From: an uncultured Lachnospiraceae bacterium
GTDB taxonomy: Bacteria; Bacillota; Clostridia; Lachnospirales; Lachnospiraceae
NCBI GenBank assembly: GCA_910577675.1
Contig: CAJTOR010000054.1
Span: 1-21,329, forward strand
DNA: 21,329 bases
Direction: 5' to 3'
Shown here one piece after another: positions 21,201 to 21,329 of this stretch. Under the pieces are notes generated by a model. The model ran no database searches. It saw only the letters and a list, made by a program, of their open reading frames with translations, and was not told where the DNA came from. Within the stretch, counting starts at the first letter, position 1. Every line of letters begins with the position of its first letter. The translations under genes were made by a program, and so were the position numbers.

Positions 21201-21329
21201 CTCTTAATCAGGGTGTCCAGGGTTCGAGCCCCTGATCGCGCATGTAAAGTACCAGTTTTGGGGAAATGTCCCTGGGGCAGGTGCTTTTTTTTGCCCTTTT
21301 ATTGGATAGTCTTTCTAATACATTTACGA
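21201..21329 (+). repeat. attR: direct repeat flanking the prophage
   Basis: Matches 10906-11034 over 129 bp with one substitution. It contains the tRNA-Lys sequence from the anticodon loop to the 3' end and the tRNA terminator (21248-21292), but no 5' tRNA half, so it is not a functional tRNA gene. The window ends inside or at the end of this repeat. Confidence 0.93.

Larger units (their letters stand above)
20869..21211. repeat. Tandem toxin-antitoxin module, copy 2
   Basis: Second unit of the repeat described at 20475-20813. Its right end runs directly into attR, so the module occupies the extreme end of the phage. Confidence 0.9.
10906..21329. mobile_element. Filamentous phage (inovirus-type) prophage in tRNA-Lys
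   Basis: A ~10.3 kb element between direct repeats (10906-21200 as one unit). It holds a tyrosine integrase, Zot/pI-type ATPase, single-pass coat protein with signal peptide and basic tail, glycine-rich adsorption protein, several tiny membrane proteins, a putative replication protein and HTH regulators. There is no terminase, capsid, portal, tail or lysis gene, which excludes tailed phages. The order coat - adsorption - small membrane proteins - Zot is the inovirus structural order. Absence of a secretin fits a host with one membrane. The right end also carries remnants of a second related element. Confidence 0.88.

Noticed and set aside
20475..21211. CRISPR array or simple tandem repeat
   Set aside because: Only two long units, each with the same ordered promoter, RNA, terminator and gene parts.
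10906..21329. Satellite of a tailed phage or an ICE
   Set aside because: No capsid, terminase, portal, relaxase or type IV secretion genes; Zot, coat and pIII-like genes explain the content better.

Overview
The window is low-to-middling-GC Firmicutes DNA, most likely from a gut-type Clostridia (Lachnospiraceae/Oscillospiraceae-like) chromosome. The evidence is strong AGGAGG-type ribosome binding sites, TTG/GTG starts, sigma-A promoters with 17-bp spacers, and the gene families present. No species can be named from the sequence alone.

Positions 1-900 hold debris of an older mobile element: a gene tail with its terminator, a ribbon-helix-helix protein gene, and a broken ECF sigma-factor gene with an in-frame amber codon. 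Positions 1191-6894 (minus strand) are a five-gene polyamine operon: arginine decarboxylase, spermidine synthase-like protein, agmatinase, carboxy(nor)spermidine dehydrogenase and carboxy(nor)spermidine decarboxylase. It is read from a consensus promoter at 7297-7325. About 400 nt of structured leader follow, ending in a perfect intrinsic terminator just before the first gene, so attenuation or riboswitch control is likely. On the plus strand come trmB (tRNA m7G46 methyltransferase), a doubtful small ORF and trxA (thioredoxin). A minus-strand AI-2E-family membrane protein gene follows, then tRNA-Lys(CTT).

From 10906 to the window end lies a ~10.3 kb integrated filamentous phage (inovirus-type prophage). 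It sits in the 3' part of the tRNA-Lys gene and is bounded by a direct repeat of at least 129 bp that starts exactly at the anticodon loop. Its structural operon runs leftward from a repressible promoter at 19018-19046: two small proteins (one perhaps a ssDNA-binding protein), a major coat protein with signal peptide, a large glycine-rich pIII-like adsorption protein, three tiny membrane proteins (one only 59 aa), a Zot/pI ATPase, a putative replication protein and a tyrosine integrase. No secretin is present, as expected for a host without an outer membrane. Two HTH regulators are read rightward from duplicated promoters. A ~590-bp hairpin-rich gap beside attL is the best candidate for phage origin and packaging functions.

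The most interesting part is the right end (20475-21211). It carries two tandem modules that look like par/Fst-type type I toxin-antitoxin loci. Each has a 31-aa hydrophobic peptide gene on the minus strand, a convergent ~70-nt plus-strand RNA ending in a shared GC-rich terminator, and two short RNA segments antisense to that module's own toxin start region. The antisense segments have diverged between modules but still match their own toxin. Between the modules lie an 11-bp fragment of the att core and the 3' tail of a second repressor gene. This is the scar of a second related prophage once integrated in tandem at the same tRNA.
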